Shown here piece by piece: positions 1 through 6,955 of a stretch of 8,205 bases of DNA. Made by a program: the position numbers and the translations under genes. Numbering within the stretch: position 1 is the first letter of the stretch; every line of letters starts with the position of its first letter. The stretch is from positions 1 to 8,205 of the forward strand of contig DTYS01000065.1 in assembly GCA_012961755.1 (NCBI GenBank), in the 5' to 3' direction. The notes below the pieces were generated by a model. The model was not told the origin of the DNA and made no database searches. It saw nothing but the letters and a program-made list of their open reading frames with translations. The DNA is from Candidatus Latescibacterota bacterium. Lineage in GTDB: Bacteria; Latescibacterota; 4484-107; B68-G9.

Positions 1-415
1 GTCTTATGTCCTCCCTGCCCATATATATCTCACACCTCATCCCGAGCACCGCCGCCGCCGTAGCCGTGGCGACCCCGTGCTGGCCCGCCCCCGTCTCGGC
101 TATGAGGCGGATCTTCCCCATCCTCCTGGCCAACAATCCCTGTCCCAAGGTGTTGTTGAGCTTATGGGCACCGGTATGGAGCAGGTCCTCCCTTTTAAGG
201 TAGACCTTAGCCCCTCCCCAGTGCTCAGTTAGCCTGCGGGCGAAGTAGAGAGGCGTCGGCCTCCCCCCGTAGTCCCTCAGGAGCCCTTCGAGCTCCTCCC
301 GGAAGCCCGGGTCCTCCTTGGCCTCAAGGTAAGCCCTCTCCAGCTCCTCCAAGGGAGCCATGAGGGTCTCCGGCACGAACTGGCCCCCGTACGGTCCGAA
401 GTATCCCTTCCCCAC
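1..415 (-). CDS. trpB: Tryptophan synthase beta chain, N-terminal part (cut by window edge)
   Basis: Cytoplasmic PLP enzyme that condenses indole with L-serine in the last step of tryptophan synthesis, normally in an alpha2-beta2 complex with TrpA. The visible 138 residues run without interruption from a GTG start at 415 to the left edge. They begin with the GYFGPYGGQFVPETL signature of the classical TrpB1 type. The PLP-binding lysine is K85 in HTGAHKLNN, the catalytic glutamate is E107 in AETGAGQHG, and the conserved VATATAAA stretch follows. The GTG start is supported by homology and by a G-rich ribosome binding site (AAGGGGGG, about 419-426) overlapping the TAA of the upstream PHP gene, with a 9-bp gap. 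Ten of 13 arginines are AGG or AGA. It is the last visible gene of a minus-strand operon. The upstream neighbour is not trpF, trpC or another tryptophan gene, and whether trpA follows cannot be seen. About 65% of the usual length of nearly 400 residues lies outside the window. Confidence 0.97.
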   Translation of the reverse strand, partial: MGKGYFGPYGGQFVPETLMAPLEELERAYLEAKEDPGFREELEGLLRDYGGRPTPLYFARRLTEHWGGAKVYLKREDLLHTGAHKLNNTLGQGLLARRMGKIRLIAETGAGQHGVATATAAAVLGMRCEIYMGREDIR

Positions 416-424
416 GGTCCCCCC

Positions 425-1207
425 TTAACGCCCGGCCATGGGTCCACATCCGGGGCTCCATATCCTGTCCTCAGGGATACCGAGCTCCTCTACCACACGC
501 CAGACCTCCCGGACGGCCTTAAGGTGGCCTATGTCGTGGGCGTCCGAGCCCAAGGAGAACATGGCTCCCTCCTCCGCGAGGATTGAAAGGAAGTCCTTAT
601 ATTCCTTAAAGTAGTCCTCCCCGAAGTTAGGGTTCATAAGGTTCGCCGTCCCGTTTATCTCTATGGCGGTTCCGGTCTCCCTGGATGCCTGGCCGAGTTC
701 ACGGACGTAACTTTCCGGGACGACCCTCATAAAGTTGAACCACGGCCATCCGTTCCTATCGAACTCCCCCTTGCTGAACCAGTACGGGTGCACGAGGACC
801 TGGACGAGGGGGTCTTGGCAGGTCCTTATGTGGTGCCTGTGCTGGACCTCTACGAGCTTCCTCACGTCGTATTCTTCCAGATATGTAGAGTGTATCCCGC
901 CTATGGCGAACTGAAAGCCGTACTCCTCTTTGATCCTTCGACTGAAGGCGAACTCCCCGTCACATCCCGTGAAGTTAAGTTCCACGCCGAAGTAGACCGC
1001 AACTCCTATGTCCTCCAGTTCCTCTATGTCCCTCCTTATGTGTAGGTGGAACTCAAGCTTGTCCAAGGAGTTCAGATGGTCGGTTATTCCGATCTTGGTC
1101 GCACCGAGCCTCCTACACTCCTCGACGATCGCCGGCACTTCCATCGTCGAGTTCGCGCATCCCAGGTACTTGGTGTGGATGTGAAAGTCGTACCTCGGAC
1201 ATCCCAT
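425..1207 (-). CDS. PHP-domain metal-dependent phosphoesterase
   Basis: A 260-residue single-domain PHP (polymerase and histidinol phosphatase) hydrolase, likely cytoplasmic and acting on a phosphoester with a di- or trinuclear metal centre. All the usual ligand motifs are visible: H9 and H11 (DFHIHT), D43/H44 (GITDH), E76 (GVELNF), H106 (GGIHS), H140 (VLVHPYW), and D222 with H224 (GSDAH). E183 lies in EINGTANL. Length fits stand-alone PHP proteins. The ATG start at 1207 is preceded by an excellent TAAGGAGGA site (1211-1219) that contains the stop codon of the upstream gene, so the two are translationally close. It precedes trpB by 9 bp. E. coli also has a PHP protein near its trp operon (YciV/TrpH), but this protein has a different N-terminal signature, so orthology is not claimed. 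Substrate unknown; histidinol-phosphatase activity is possible but unsupported, as no his genes are present. The family call is secure. Confidence 0.9.
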   Translation of the reverse strand: MGCPRYDFHIHTKYLGCANSTMEVPAIVEECRRLGATKIGITDHLNSLDKLEFHLHIRRDIEELEDIGVAVYFGVELNFTGCDGEFAFSRRIKEEYGFQFAIGGIHSTYLEEYDVRKLVEVQHRHHIRTCQDPLVQVLVHPYWFSKGEFDRNGWPWFNFMRVVPESYVRELGQASRETGTAIEINGTANLMNPNFGEDYFKEYKDFLSILAEEGAMFSLGSDAHDIGHLKAVREVWRVVEELGIPEDRIWSPGCGPMAGR

Positions 1208-1216
1208 ATTTCCTCC

Positions 1217-2239
1217 TTAAGGGCATACCTCCCCTCGTTCGAACAGCCCCGCCACCTCGTCCCTCCCAAACTCCGGAAGGTCCAGGAGCCTTCCCTCCCT
1301 CTTCAACTTCACTCCGAACGAGCTTTCCTTGACGACCCCTATCTCCTTGCACCTTATCCCCATGGCCGACACGGCCTCCCTGACCGAAGGTGCGTCCTCG
1401 GGGTCCACCGCTATAAGCAGGGCTCCCGAGGATATGGCTCCCAAGGGGTCGATCCCGAAGGCCCCGCAGATGGCCCTCGTCTCCTCGGAGACGAAGAGCC
1501 CCTCCTCCCATACCTCCATCCCCACGCCCGAGGCGTGGGCGAGCTCCCTGAGGCCAGTGGCCACCCCCCCTTCGGTGGGGTCGTGCATCGCGTGGACCCC
1601 CCCTACACCGCAGGCCCTCAGGGCCTCAGGGACCACGCTGAGCCCGGGGTTCCTGAGGTAGTTCCTGCACCTCTCCAAGAACTCCTCCCCGAAGGTCTCC
1701 CTCACCTTCTCAGGAAACTCCTTGGCTAAGAGGGCAGTAGCCTCTATAGCGAGGCCCTTGGTGAGTAGAAGTACATCCCCGGGCCTCGCCCCGTCCGAAC
1801 GCACAAGCTTTTCCCTCTCGACCTCCCCCAACATCTGCCCTACAAGTATGGGTCTTTCCAGGCCATAAGTTATCTCGGTGTGCCCTCCACAGAGGGAGAC
1901 ACCCAACTCCTCAGCAGCGTGCTTCATGGATGCGAAGAGAGCTTCCACCTCCTCCCCTCCTACCCCCTCCGGAAGCAGGACCGTGCACAGGAACCACTTG
2001 GGTCTTGCGCCCATGGTGGCCACATCGTTCGCGTTTATGTTCACCACGTACCAGGCGATGTCCTCCGTGGCGAAGGTTACCGGATCGGTCTTAACGACCA
2101 AATACTTCTCCCCAAAATCTATGACCGCACAGTCCTCCCCGACCTTCGGACCCACGACCACCCTCCCGTCCAGGAGGGAATATCCCCTCAGGAGCCTCTC
2201 GAGCACCTCCTGCGGTAGCTTCCCTACCCGGAACCTCAT
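1217..2239 (-). CDS. AIR synthase-related / HypE-like ATP-binding protein
   Basis: A 340-residue protein of the PurM/HypE/ThiL/SelD fold, whose members bind ATP and use it to activate a substrate. Visible motifs are GEDCAVID (34-41), KTDPVTF (50-56), NANDVATMGARP (69-80), GGHTEI (118-123), DPTEGG (220-225) in the C-terminal domain, and SSGALL (270-275). The N-terminal MRFRVGKLP and the TDP motif match the stand-alone AIR synthase-related proteins often annotated as hydrogenase expression/formation protein. True HypE ends in a conserved cysteine (PRIC) that carries the carbamoyl/cyano group. This protein ends GEVCP, so the cysteine is not terminal, and no hydrogenase genes are nearby. I therefore do not call it hypE. 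Its ATG overlaps the TGA of the helicase gene (ATGA), with a GGAGGAG site at 2248-2254, eight bases upstream. It leads into the PHP gene with a 9-bp gap. Family call good; substrate unknown. Confidence 0.85.
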   Translation of the reverse strand: MRFRVGKLPQEVLERLLRGYSLLDGRVVVGPKVGEDCAVIDFGEKYLVVKTDPVTFATEDIAWYVVNINANDVATMGARPKWFLCTVLLPEGVGGEEVEALFASMKHAAEELGVSLCGGHTEITYGLERPILVGQMLGEVEREKLVRSDGARPGDVLLLTKGLAIEATALLAKEFPEKVRETFGEEFLERCRNYLRNPGLSVVPEALRACGVGGVHAMHDPTEGGVATGLRELAHASGVGMEVWEEGLFVSEETRAICGAFGIDPLGAISSGALLIAVDPEDAPSVREAVSAMGIRCKEIGVVKESSFGVKLKREGRLLDLPEFGRDEVAGLFERGEVCP

Positions 2240-4190
2240 CCCGTCATCTCCTCCGACCTCACGACCTGGTAGAGGTCTTCGTCGAGCTCCCTGATGAACC
2301 TTGAAGGTCCCATGAGCACCGCCGAGCCAGATGGGGTGTAATCGGTTATGGGATAGAGGAGGTACAGCTCCTGCTGGGCCCTGGTCGTGGCTACATAAAA
2401 CGCCCTCCTCTCTTCCTCCTCCCCCTCATCCTCCCTGAGCGACATGGGGGAGGGGAAGGCTCCCTCGACCACCCTGAGGACGAAGACCGCCCACCACTCC
2501 AGTCCCTTCGCCTGGTGCACGGAACTTAGGACCAGCCTCTCCGGGTCGCGGAGGTCGGGCCTCAGGTCCCCGCCGTACAGCTCCCCCAACAGCACGAGCT
2601 GGGTGAGGAACTCCTCAACGCTCCCGTACTGCCCTGCCAGGACTGCGAGCTGGTACAGGTCCTCGAGCCTGGACTCCGGATCATCGTACGTCGTCCTCAG
2701 GTAGTCCCTGTAGTCGGAGCTCAGCACTATCTCCACAGATTCCCCAGGACTCTGGGCCTCCCTCAGGGCCTTCACGTCCTCCACGAACCTCCTCCACGAG
2801 GGGAGCACGTAGGAGGGGAGGAAGTCGCCGGCCTCTTCAAGTTCGTCCAATGGATCTGAGGACCCCCTTATCCTCTCCCATATCCTCGCGGCCCTCATGT
2901 TGCCTATCCCGGGGATCATGAGGAGGACCCTCCTCCAGGCCACCTCGTCGTAGGGGTTGTGCACGACCCTGAGGTACGCTAAGACGTCCTTGACGTGGGC
3001 CTGTTCGAAGAACCTCAGCCCGCTCCTGACCTCGTAAGGTATCCCTCTCCTGGCAAGCTCCCCCTGGAGCACCATGCTGTGGGAGTGGGCACGGTAGAGC
3101 ACACCTATGCGGTTCAGGGGTACACCCTCGTCCCTGAGTTCCAGGGCCCTTCCCACCACGAACCTCGCCTCTTCGTATACGTCCCTTACGGGTACGAGGA
3201 ATGGTTTCGGCCCGTCCGGGCGGGTGGGCCTCAAGGTCTTGCGGAACTGGTTCCTGTTGTTCCTTATGCTCGCGTTGGTGAGGTCGAGTATCTGAGGGGT
3301 GCTTCGGTAAGTTATCTCGAGCTTGAAGACCTCGGTCCCAGGGTTGCGCTCGGGGAAGCGGAGGATGTTCTCGTAGCGCGCCCCCCTGAAGGCGTATATG
3401 CTCTGGGCGTCGTCGCCACGACCATTATGTTCCTTCCGTTCTTGGAGGCCAGTAGCTCGACTATCTCGGCCTGAAGTAGGTTCGTGTCCTGATACTCGTC
3501 CACGAGTATGTGCTCGAACTTCCTCCCGTAAAGCTCCGATACCTCGGGGAACTCCCTGAGGAGCCTCAGCCAGTTTAAAAGCAGGTCGTCGTAGTCCATG
3601 GCGTTCGCCGAGAGCTTCCTGTCCCTGTACCTTCCTTCTACGCGCTCCAGAACCTCGGCCCATTCGAGGAAGTAGGGGTGGTACCTTTCCAACACCTCGG
3701 GTACGGGGATGCCGGTGTTGCGGGAGAAGCTCAGCACATCCCTTACGAGGGCGGGGGAAGGGAACCTGACCTCTTTTAATGGTATCCCCTCGTCGGTTAT
3801 GCAGAGCCTTATGAAGTCCCTCTGGTCCTCCTCGTCCAGTATGGTGTAGTTCGGCCTGTAACCCAGGAGGTGCGCGTAGCCGCGGAGGAGCCTGTTCCCC
3901 ACGGCGTGGAAAGTACCTCCCCAGACCCTGCGGGCTTCCGGACCCACCAGGGCTTCGACCCTCGAGAGCATCTCCCTTGCGGCCTTGTTAGTGAACGTTA
4001 CCATGAGGATGTTCGAGGGGTCCACCCCCTGGGCTATGAGGTACGCCACCCTGTAGGTCACGACCCTGGTCTTCCCGCTCCCGGCTCCCGCTATCACGAG
4101 CTTCGGCCCCGGCCCTGCGGACACGGCGGCCCACTGCTGGGGGTTCAGCTCACGGCGGAGACGATCTATGTGGATTCGCCTCAGAGACAT
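2236..4190 (-). CDS. uvrD: UvrD/PcrA/Rep-type superfamily 1A DNA helicase, split by a -1 frameshift
   Basis: ATP-driven 3'-5' DNA helicase for repair or replication restart. It lies in two frames: residues 1-258 from 4190 to 3417, and the rest from there to 2236. Adding one base at the CC of 3416-3417 gives a continuous 651-residue protein, within or just below the family's usual 650-750. Motifs in order: Q motif LNPQQ (15-19), Walker A AGAGSGKT (34-41), Ia MVTFTNKAAREM (63-74), Ib GTFHA (92-96), motif II DEYQDTN (231-237), III GDDAQSIYAFRGA (259-271), IV ITYRST (293-298), V SVHQAKGLEWW (557-567), VI AFYVATTRAQ (597-606, with R604). The break falls exactly between motifs II and III, so the DNA as given cannot make an active helicase. 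The start ATG has GAGG five to eight bases upstream. It lies 28 bp after the transglycosylase gene and overlaps the next gene by 4 bp. No decay is visible elsewhere, so a sequencing error is likelier than a true pseudogene. Confidence 0.92.
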
Positions 4191-4218
4191 ATCGCCTCGA
4201 AAACCGAGGGCCCTTTAC

Positions 4219-5367
4219 CTATTCCATATACAACGGCATACGGTCGAAAACCTTCTTTACGTAACTCCTGGTCTCCCGATATGGGAGCTTCCCGCGGAGC
4301 CTTTCGAAGACCTCGTCCGGGTCCATCCGGTTTATGATGGGTATGGCCTTCCTCAGTGACTTCCTCCCCACGAACGCCCTCGCTACGTTGCTCGGGCCGG
4401 TGTTGTAGGCCGCCACCGCACAGTACAGGGCCTTCCTGTCGTCCGATATCCTTCCGAATATCCTGTTCCTGAGGTAGTGGAGGTACCCGCAGCCCAGCTC
4501 CACGTTGTTCCTTGGGACGAAATAGTAGCTCGGAGGAAGAACTTTGTCCTCCTTGTAAATGTACTTGTAAGCTGTACGCCCTCCCGAGGTAGGAACGAGC
4601 TGCATAAGGCCGTAGGCGGGAACAGGTGAGCGGGCCTTAGGGTTGAAGTGGCTTTCAGTGTGGATGACAGCGAACACCAACGGAGGGGGAAGCTGGAACT
4701 TGGACGCATATTCGTGGACTATGTCCGCATACCTTCTAGCCCTTATCCTCAAGTGCTCGGGCACGAGGGGGAACTTCACGGAAATTTTGGTCCTCACCTT
4801 CCCGTCCTTGCCCATGACCCTCTCCCTCCTTATGTACGGCTTACGTACGACCTCCCTTGCGAAGACCTCAGCGTTCTCCTCCGTCACGGGCTTCCCGTCC
4901 GAAGTCCTGAGCTGTCCGGAAAGCACCGGTTCGTCCCCCAAGGGCTTGGGGACGTCCACCGTGCCGTCCGGCATCCCCACTTCATAGTCCGAGGTAGTCC
5001 CCCTATCCTTTACGAGCTCCACAACGGCCTGTCTGAGCCTGGCCACGTCCTCCTCAGGGTCCGAGTTCACCAGGACGTCCACCTCAGCTTCCCCCTTTTC
5101 AAAGTCCACCTTCGTGCGCACGCTCAGGTTATGGTGATACTCGACCCAATCCTTCTTAGTGGACCCTACGAACTCCCTCCACCTCCTCTCCACCTCCTCC
5201 TTGAACCTTCTGAAGGCCTCCCTCTCGGCCTTCAAGAATTCCTGATACTGCTCGGTCACATCTTCCCTGTAGGCCTCGTAGGCTTCCTTCTGCTGTCTGA
5301 GGTACTCTTCAAAGGTCTCCTCCTGAGCTAAGGCAGTTCCAGCCATCAGAATTATAACTGGGATCAT
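4219..5367 (-). CDS. mltC: MltC-like lytic murein transglycosylase, secreted
   Basis: Exported peptidoglycan-cleaving enzyme that cuts the MurNAc-GlcNAc bond to form 1,6-anhydro-muropeptides. The 382 residues hold a short hydrophobic signal (1-15, cleavage likely after TALA), a charged helical stretch rich in E, R and K (17-70, probably coiled), an MltC-type DUF3393 domain to about 200 (KKDWVEYHHNLSVRTKVDFE recalls E. coli MltC), and a C-terminal SLT domain from about 205. The catalytic glutamate is E238 in HTESHFNP, followed by AYGLMQLVP (251-259) and AAYNTGP (319-325). Length is close to E. coli MltC (about 360). Unlike MltC there is no lipobox cysteine, and the signal has no basic residue before its hydrophobic core. 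The ATG at 5367 has a strong GGGAGGT site (5371-5377), and no better start exists upstream. It is the first gene of the minus-strand operon, directly behind the promoter at 5415-5443. Confidence 0.9.
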   Translation of the reverse strand: MIPVIILMAGTALAQEETFEEYLRQQKEAYEAYREDVTEQYQEFLKAEREAFRRFKEEVERRWREFVGSTKKDWVEYHHNLSVRTKVDFEKGEAEVDVLVNSDPEEDVARLRQAVVELVKDRGTTSDYEVGMPDGTVDVPKPLGDEPVLSGQLRTSDGKPVTEENAEVFAREVVRKPYIRRERVMGKDGKVRTKISVKFPLVPEHLRIRARRYADIVHEYASKFQLPPPLVFAVIHTESHFNPKARSPVPAYGLMQLVPTSGGRTAYKYIYKEDKVLPPSYYFVPRNNVELGCGYLHYLRNRIFGRISDDRKALYCAVAAYNTGPSNVARAFVGRKSLRKAIPIINRMDPDEVFERLRGKLPYRETRSYVKKVFDRMPLYME

Positions 5368-5414
5368 ACTACCTCCCTGTTTTAAGTGTCCCTCCCGTCC
5401 GTCGGCGTTTAGAA

Positions 5415-5443
5415 AGTATAACCCATTTCCTAGGCGAAATCAA
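5415..5443 (-). promoter_or_regulatory. Sigma70-type promoter for the minus-strand operon
   Basis: On the minus strand, TTGATT (5438-5443) and TATACT (5415-5420) are separated by exactly 17 bp. The -35 matches TTGACA at four of six positions and the -10 matches TATAAT at five of six. The start of transcription would fall near 5408, leaving about 40 nt of leader containing the GGGAGGT ribosome binding site of the transglycosylase gene. Position, orientation and spacing all fit. Confidence 0.65.
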
Positions 5444-5462
5444 GGGGCATTATCGGTTTCTC

Positions 5463-5491
5463 TTGGCCGGAAGGGGAACCTGTGGTATATT
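5463..5491 (+). promoter_or_regulatory. Possible plus-strand promoter, diverging from the operon promoter
   Basis: TTGGCC (5463-5468) and TATATT (5486-5491) are 17 bp apart. Transcription would begin near 5498, about 270 bp before the DUF72 start, giving either a long leader or a short separate RNA. The -35 matches consensus at only four of six positions and sequence is the only evidence, so this is tentative. Confidence 0.35.
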
Positions 5492-5699
5492 CTCAACTAA
5501 CTTGCCCGGAACCTCTAAGTTGGACCTTGGACGGGATCCGGGGTTACCCGTAGGGAGGGCCGGACTGACGCATACGTGCCTGCCTTTAACGCACAGGGAG
5601 GGAGGTTTTCCGGGGAGGCTATTCCCGAGGGATACACATAACAGGGATGTGGCCTGCGACCTGGGGTAGCTCCGACACCGGCTGAACTATCCATCCTGC
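5492..5699. other. Intergenic stretch with no recognised gene
   Basis: This stretch lies between the two plus-strand promoter candidates. The open frames across it read as non-protein-like sequence and have no ribosome binding site. I looked for tRNA, tmRNA, SRP RNA, RNase P RNA and common riboswitch cores and recognised none. Visible structure is limited to a short CGGG-GTTA-CCCG hairpin near 5538-5550 and two AGGGAGGG runs near 5552 and 5596. There is no stem followed by a T tract, so no intrinsic terminator is called. Confidence 0.5.
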
Positions 5700-5728
5700 T
5701 TGCAAAGATGGCCGTAAGGCGTTATATT
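5700..5728 (+). promoter_or_regulatory. Probable promoter of the DUF72 gene
   Basis: TTGCAA (5700-5705) and TATATT (5723-5728) are separated by 17 bp. The start site would lie near 5735, about 33 nt before the ATG at 5768. It sits inside the 20-codon extension that a start at 5708 would add, which argues for the later start. Confidence 0.5.
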
Positions 5729-5758
5729 GTGGGGAGAGTTCGGCCCTTCGACCTCCTC

Positions 5759-5762
5759 GAGG
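5759..5762 (+). promoter_or_regulatory. Ribosome binding site deciding the DUF72 start
   Basis: GAGG lies five bases before the ATG at 5768. No comparable site precedes the in-frame ATG at 5708. DUF72 proteins also usually begin a few residues before the VGTSG motif, as they do from 5768. Confidence 0.6.
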
Positions 5763-5767
5763 CTGAA

Positions 5768-6532
5768 ATGCGGACGAGAGTGGGGACATCCGGTTACAGC
5801 TTTCAGGACTGGCGCGGGACCTTCTACCCCGGGGACCTTCCCAAGGGAGAGATGCTCCCTTACTACGCCAGATACTTCGATATAGTAGAGATAAACTCCA
5901 CTTACTACCGTATTCCCTCCCCCTACACCTTCCGCAGGATGCTCCAGAAGGTCCCCGAGGGCTTCGGGTTCACAGCGAAGGTGCCCAAAGAGTGGACGCA
6001 CGAGGGGAGGGGGGACGAGGTGGCGAAATCCTTCGGGGAGGCCATAGCCCCCCTCCTGGAGTCGGGGACACTTTTAGGGCTGCTGGCCCAGTTCCCCTGG
6101 AGGTTCAGGAATACGCCCGAGAACAGGGACTATGTGAGGAGGAGCAGGGAATGGGCGGGGGATGTCCCCCTATTCGTGGAGTTCAGGCACATAAGCTGGC
6201 TCAAGCCGGAGGTCCTGGACCTTTTGAAGGAGGAGGGCATAGGCTTCGTCTCGGTGGACGAGCCAAGGTTGAGGGGGCTTCTTCCCTCGGAGTTTCACCT
6301 GACGACGGATATAGGATACGTCCGCTTCCACGGAAGGAACGCCGAGAAGTGGTGGAGCGGCGGTACGGAAAGGTACGATTATCTTTACAGCGAGGAGGAA
6401 CTTCGTGAGTGGGCGGAGGATATCCGCCGTAGGAGGGAGGAGATGAGGGAGTGCTGGATGTTCTTCAACAACTGCCACATGGGCCAGGCCGCACGGAACG
6501 CCCTTCAGATGAAGATGTTGTTAGAGGACTAA
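5768..6532 (+). CDS. DUF72 family protein (YecE-like)
   Basis: A 254-residue cytoplasmic protein of the DUF72 family (E. coli YecE), a TIM-barrel-like fold of unknown biochemical function. Family landmarks are visible from the N-terminus: VGTSGYSFQDWRG (5-17), FDIVEINSTYYR, GFTAKVPKEWTH, LLAQFPWRF, VEFRHISW, GFVSVDEP, YVRFHGRN, and FFNNCHMGQAARNA close to the C-terminus. The frame is intact over the full expected length. The open frame extends upstream to an ATG at 5708, but I prefer 5768: it has a GAGG site at the right distance, matches the family's usual N-terminus, and lies downstream of a promoter-like pair at 5700-5728. The next gene begins 14 bp after its stop on the same strand, so they may be co-transcribed. 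No function can be inferred from the neighbours. Confidence 0.92.
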   Translation: MRTRVGTSGYSFQDWRGTFYPGDLPKGEMLPYYARYFDIVEINSTYYRIPSPYTFRRMLQKVPEGFGFTAKVPKEWTHEGRGDEVAKSFGEAIAPLLESGTLLGLLAQFPWRFRNTPENRDYVRRSREWAGDVPLFVEFRHISWLKPEVLDLLKEEGIGFVSVDEPRLRGLLPSEFHLTTDIGYVRFHGRNAEKWWSGGTERYDYLYSEEELREWAEDIRRRREEMRECWMFFNNCHMGQAARNALQMKMLLED

Positions 6533-6546
6533 AGTGGTGGTTGTAC

Positions 6547-6955
6547 ATGGTCTCGGTAATCATGATCTTCGTCTGTGATGTATACGCTATGTGGGACCGC
6601 CCTGGTAAGAAGCTCGTAGAATACGGCTGGGACGTCCCCTCCCCCGCGTTCGTGAGGAGGCACATCCGTAAGATGGAACGCCTCCCGTTCGACGGCATAG
6701 TCCTGCGCCTGAGGGATACGACCATGCTTTCGATACGAAGAGGTGGGACGAGGACGGGTTCGGCGGACAGCTCGAGGAACTTTACGGGATAAGGTGGAGG
6801 AAGTTCACCGACAACTTCGTCCTCTTCGGACGAGTACGTCTGGTGCTACAGCGAGAGGATGAGCTGGTGGGAGGGCAGAGACGTGCCTCCGGGGCGAGGG
6901 AGGCGATAAGCTTGGCCCGGGAAAAGGCCCACCGTGGGGAGCCGTTGGGGTTCAG
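6547..6955 (+). pseudogene. Broken N-terminal part of a secreted glycoside-hydrolase-like protein
   Basis: Protein-like sequence continues here only if the frame changes repeatedly. Frame 1 (6547-6715) gives a hydrophobic leader (MVSVIMIFVCDVYA) and then KKLVEYGWDVPSPAFVRRHI and FDGIVLRLR. Frame 3 (6716-6825) gives AFDTKRWDEDGF and WRKFTDNFVLF. Frame 1 again (6826-6894) gives SDEYVWCYSERMSWWEG and VPPG. Frame 3 again (about 6892-6955) gives GAREAISLAREKAHRGEPLG. Frame 1 then continues into the CBM9-like domain. I recall these motifs from uncharacterised glycoside-hydrolase-like proteins with a C-terminal CBM9-like module, but cannot name the family. The changes at 6713-6715 and 6891-6894 are each repaired by one extra G in a G run. 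Those near 6826 and 6955 need +1 or -2 and may hide larger losses. The start is uncertain: ATG at 6547 has only a weak GTGGTGG upstream, and TTG at 6541 is an alternative. Confidence 0.7.

Noticed and set aside
1046..1729. 227-codon plus-strand open frame across the PHP and HypE-like genes
   Set aside because: It is a shadow of two minus-strand genes that carry complete family motifs; its translation is low-complexity and P/L/R-rich.
4648..5331. 227-codon plus-strand open frame opposite the transglycosylase gene
   Set aside because: It is antisense to a well-supported gene with a signal peptide, promoter and catalytic motifs, and its own composition is not protein-like.
5552..5620. Two AGGGAGGG runs as a possible G-quadruplex or repeat
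   Set aside because: The runs are short, unevenly spaced, and G runs are frequent throughout this GC-rich window.
5463..5669. Short open frame with a TTG start in the intergenic region
   Set aside because: It has no ribosome binding site, the translation is not protein-like, and it begins inside a promoter-like -35 element.
5708..5767. Upstream ATG giving DUF72 a 20-residue N-terminal extension
   Set aside because: There is no ribosome binding site, a promoter-like pair lies within the extension, and the family normally starts close to the VGTSG motif, as from 5768.
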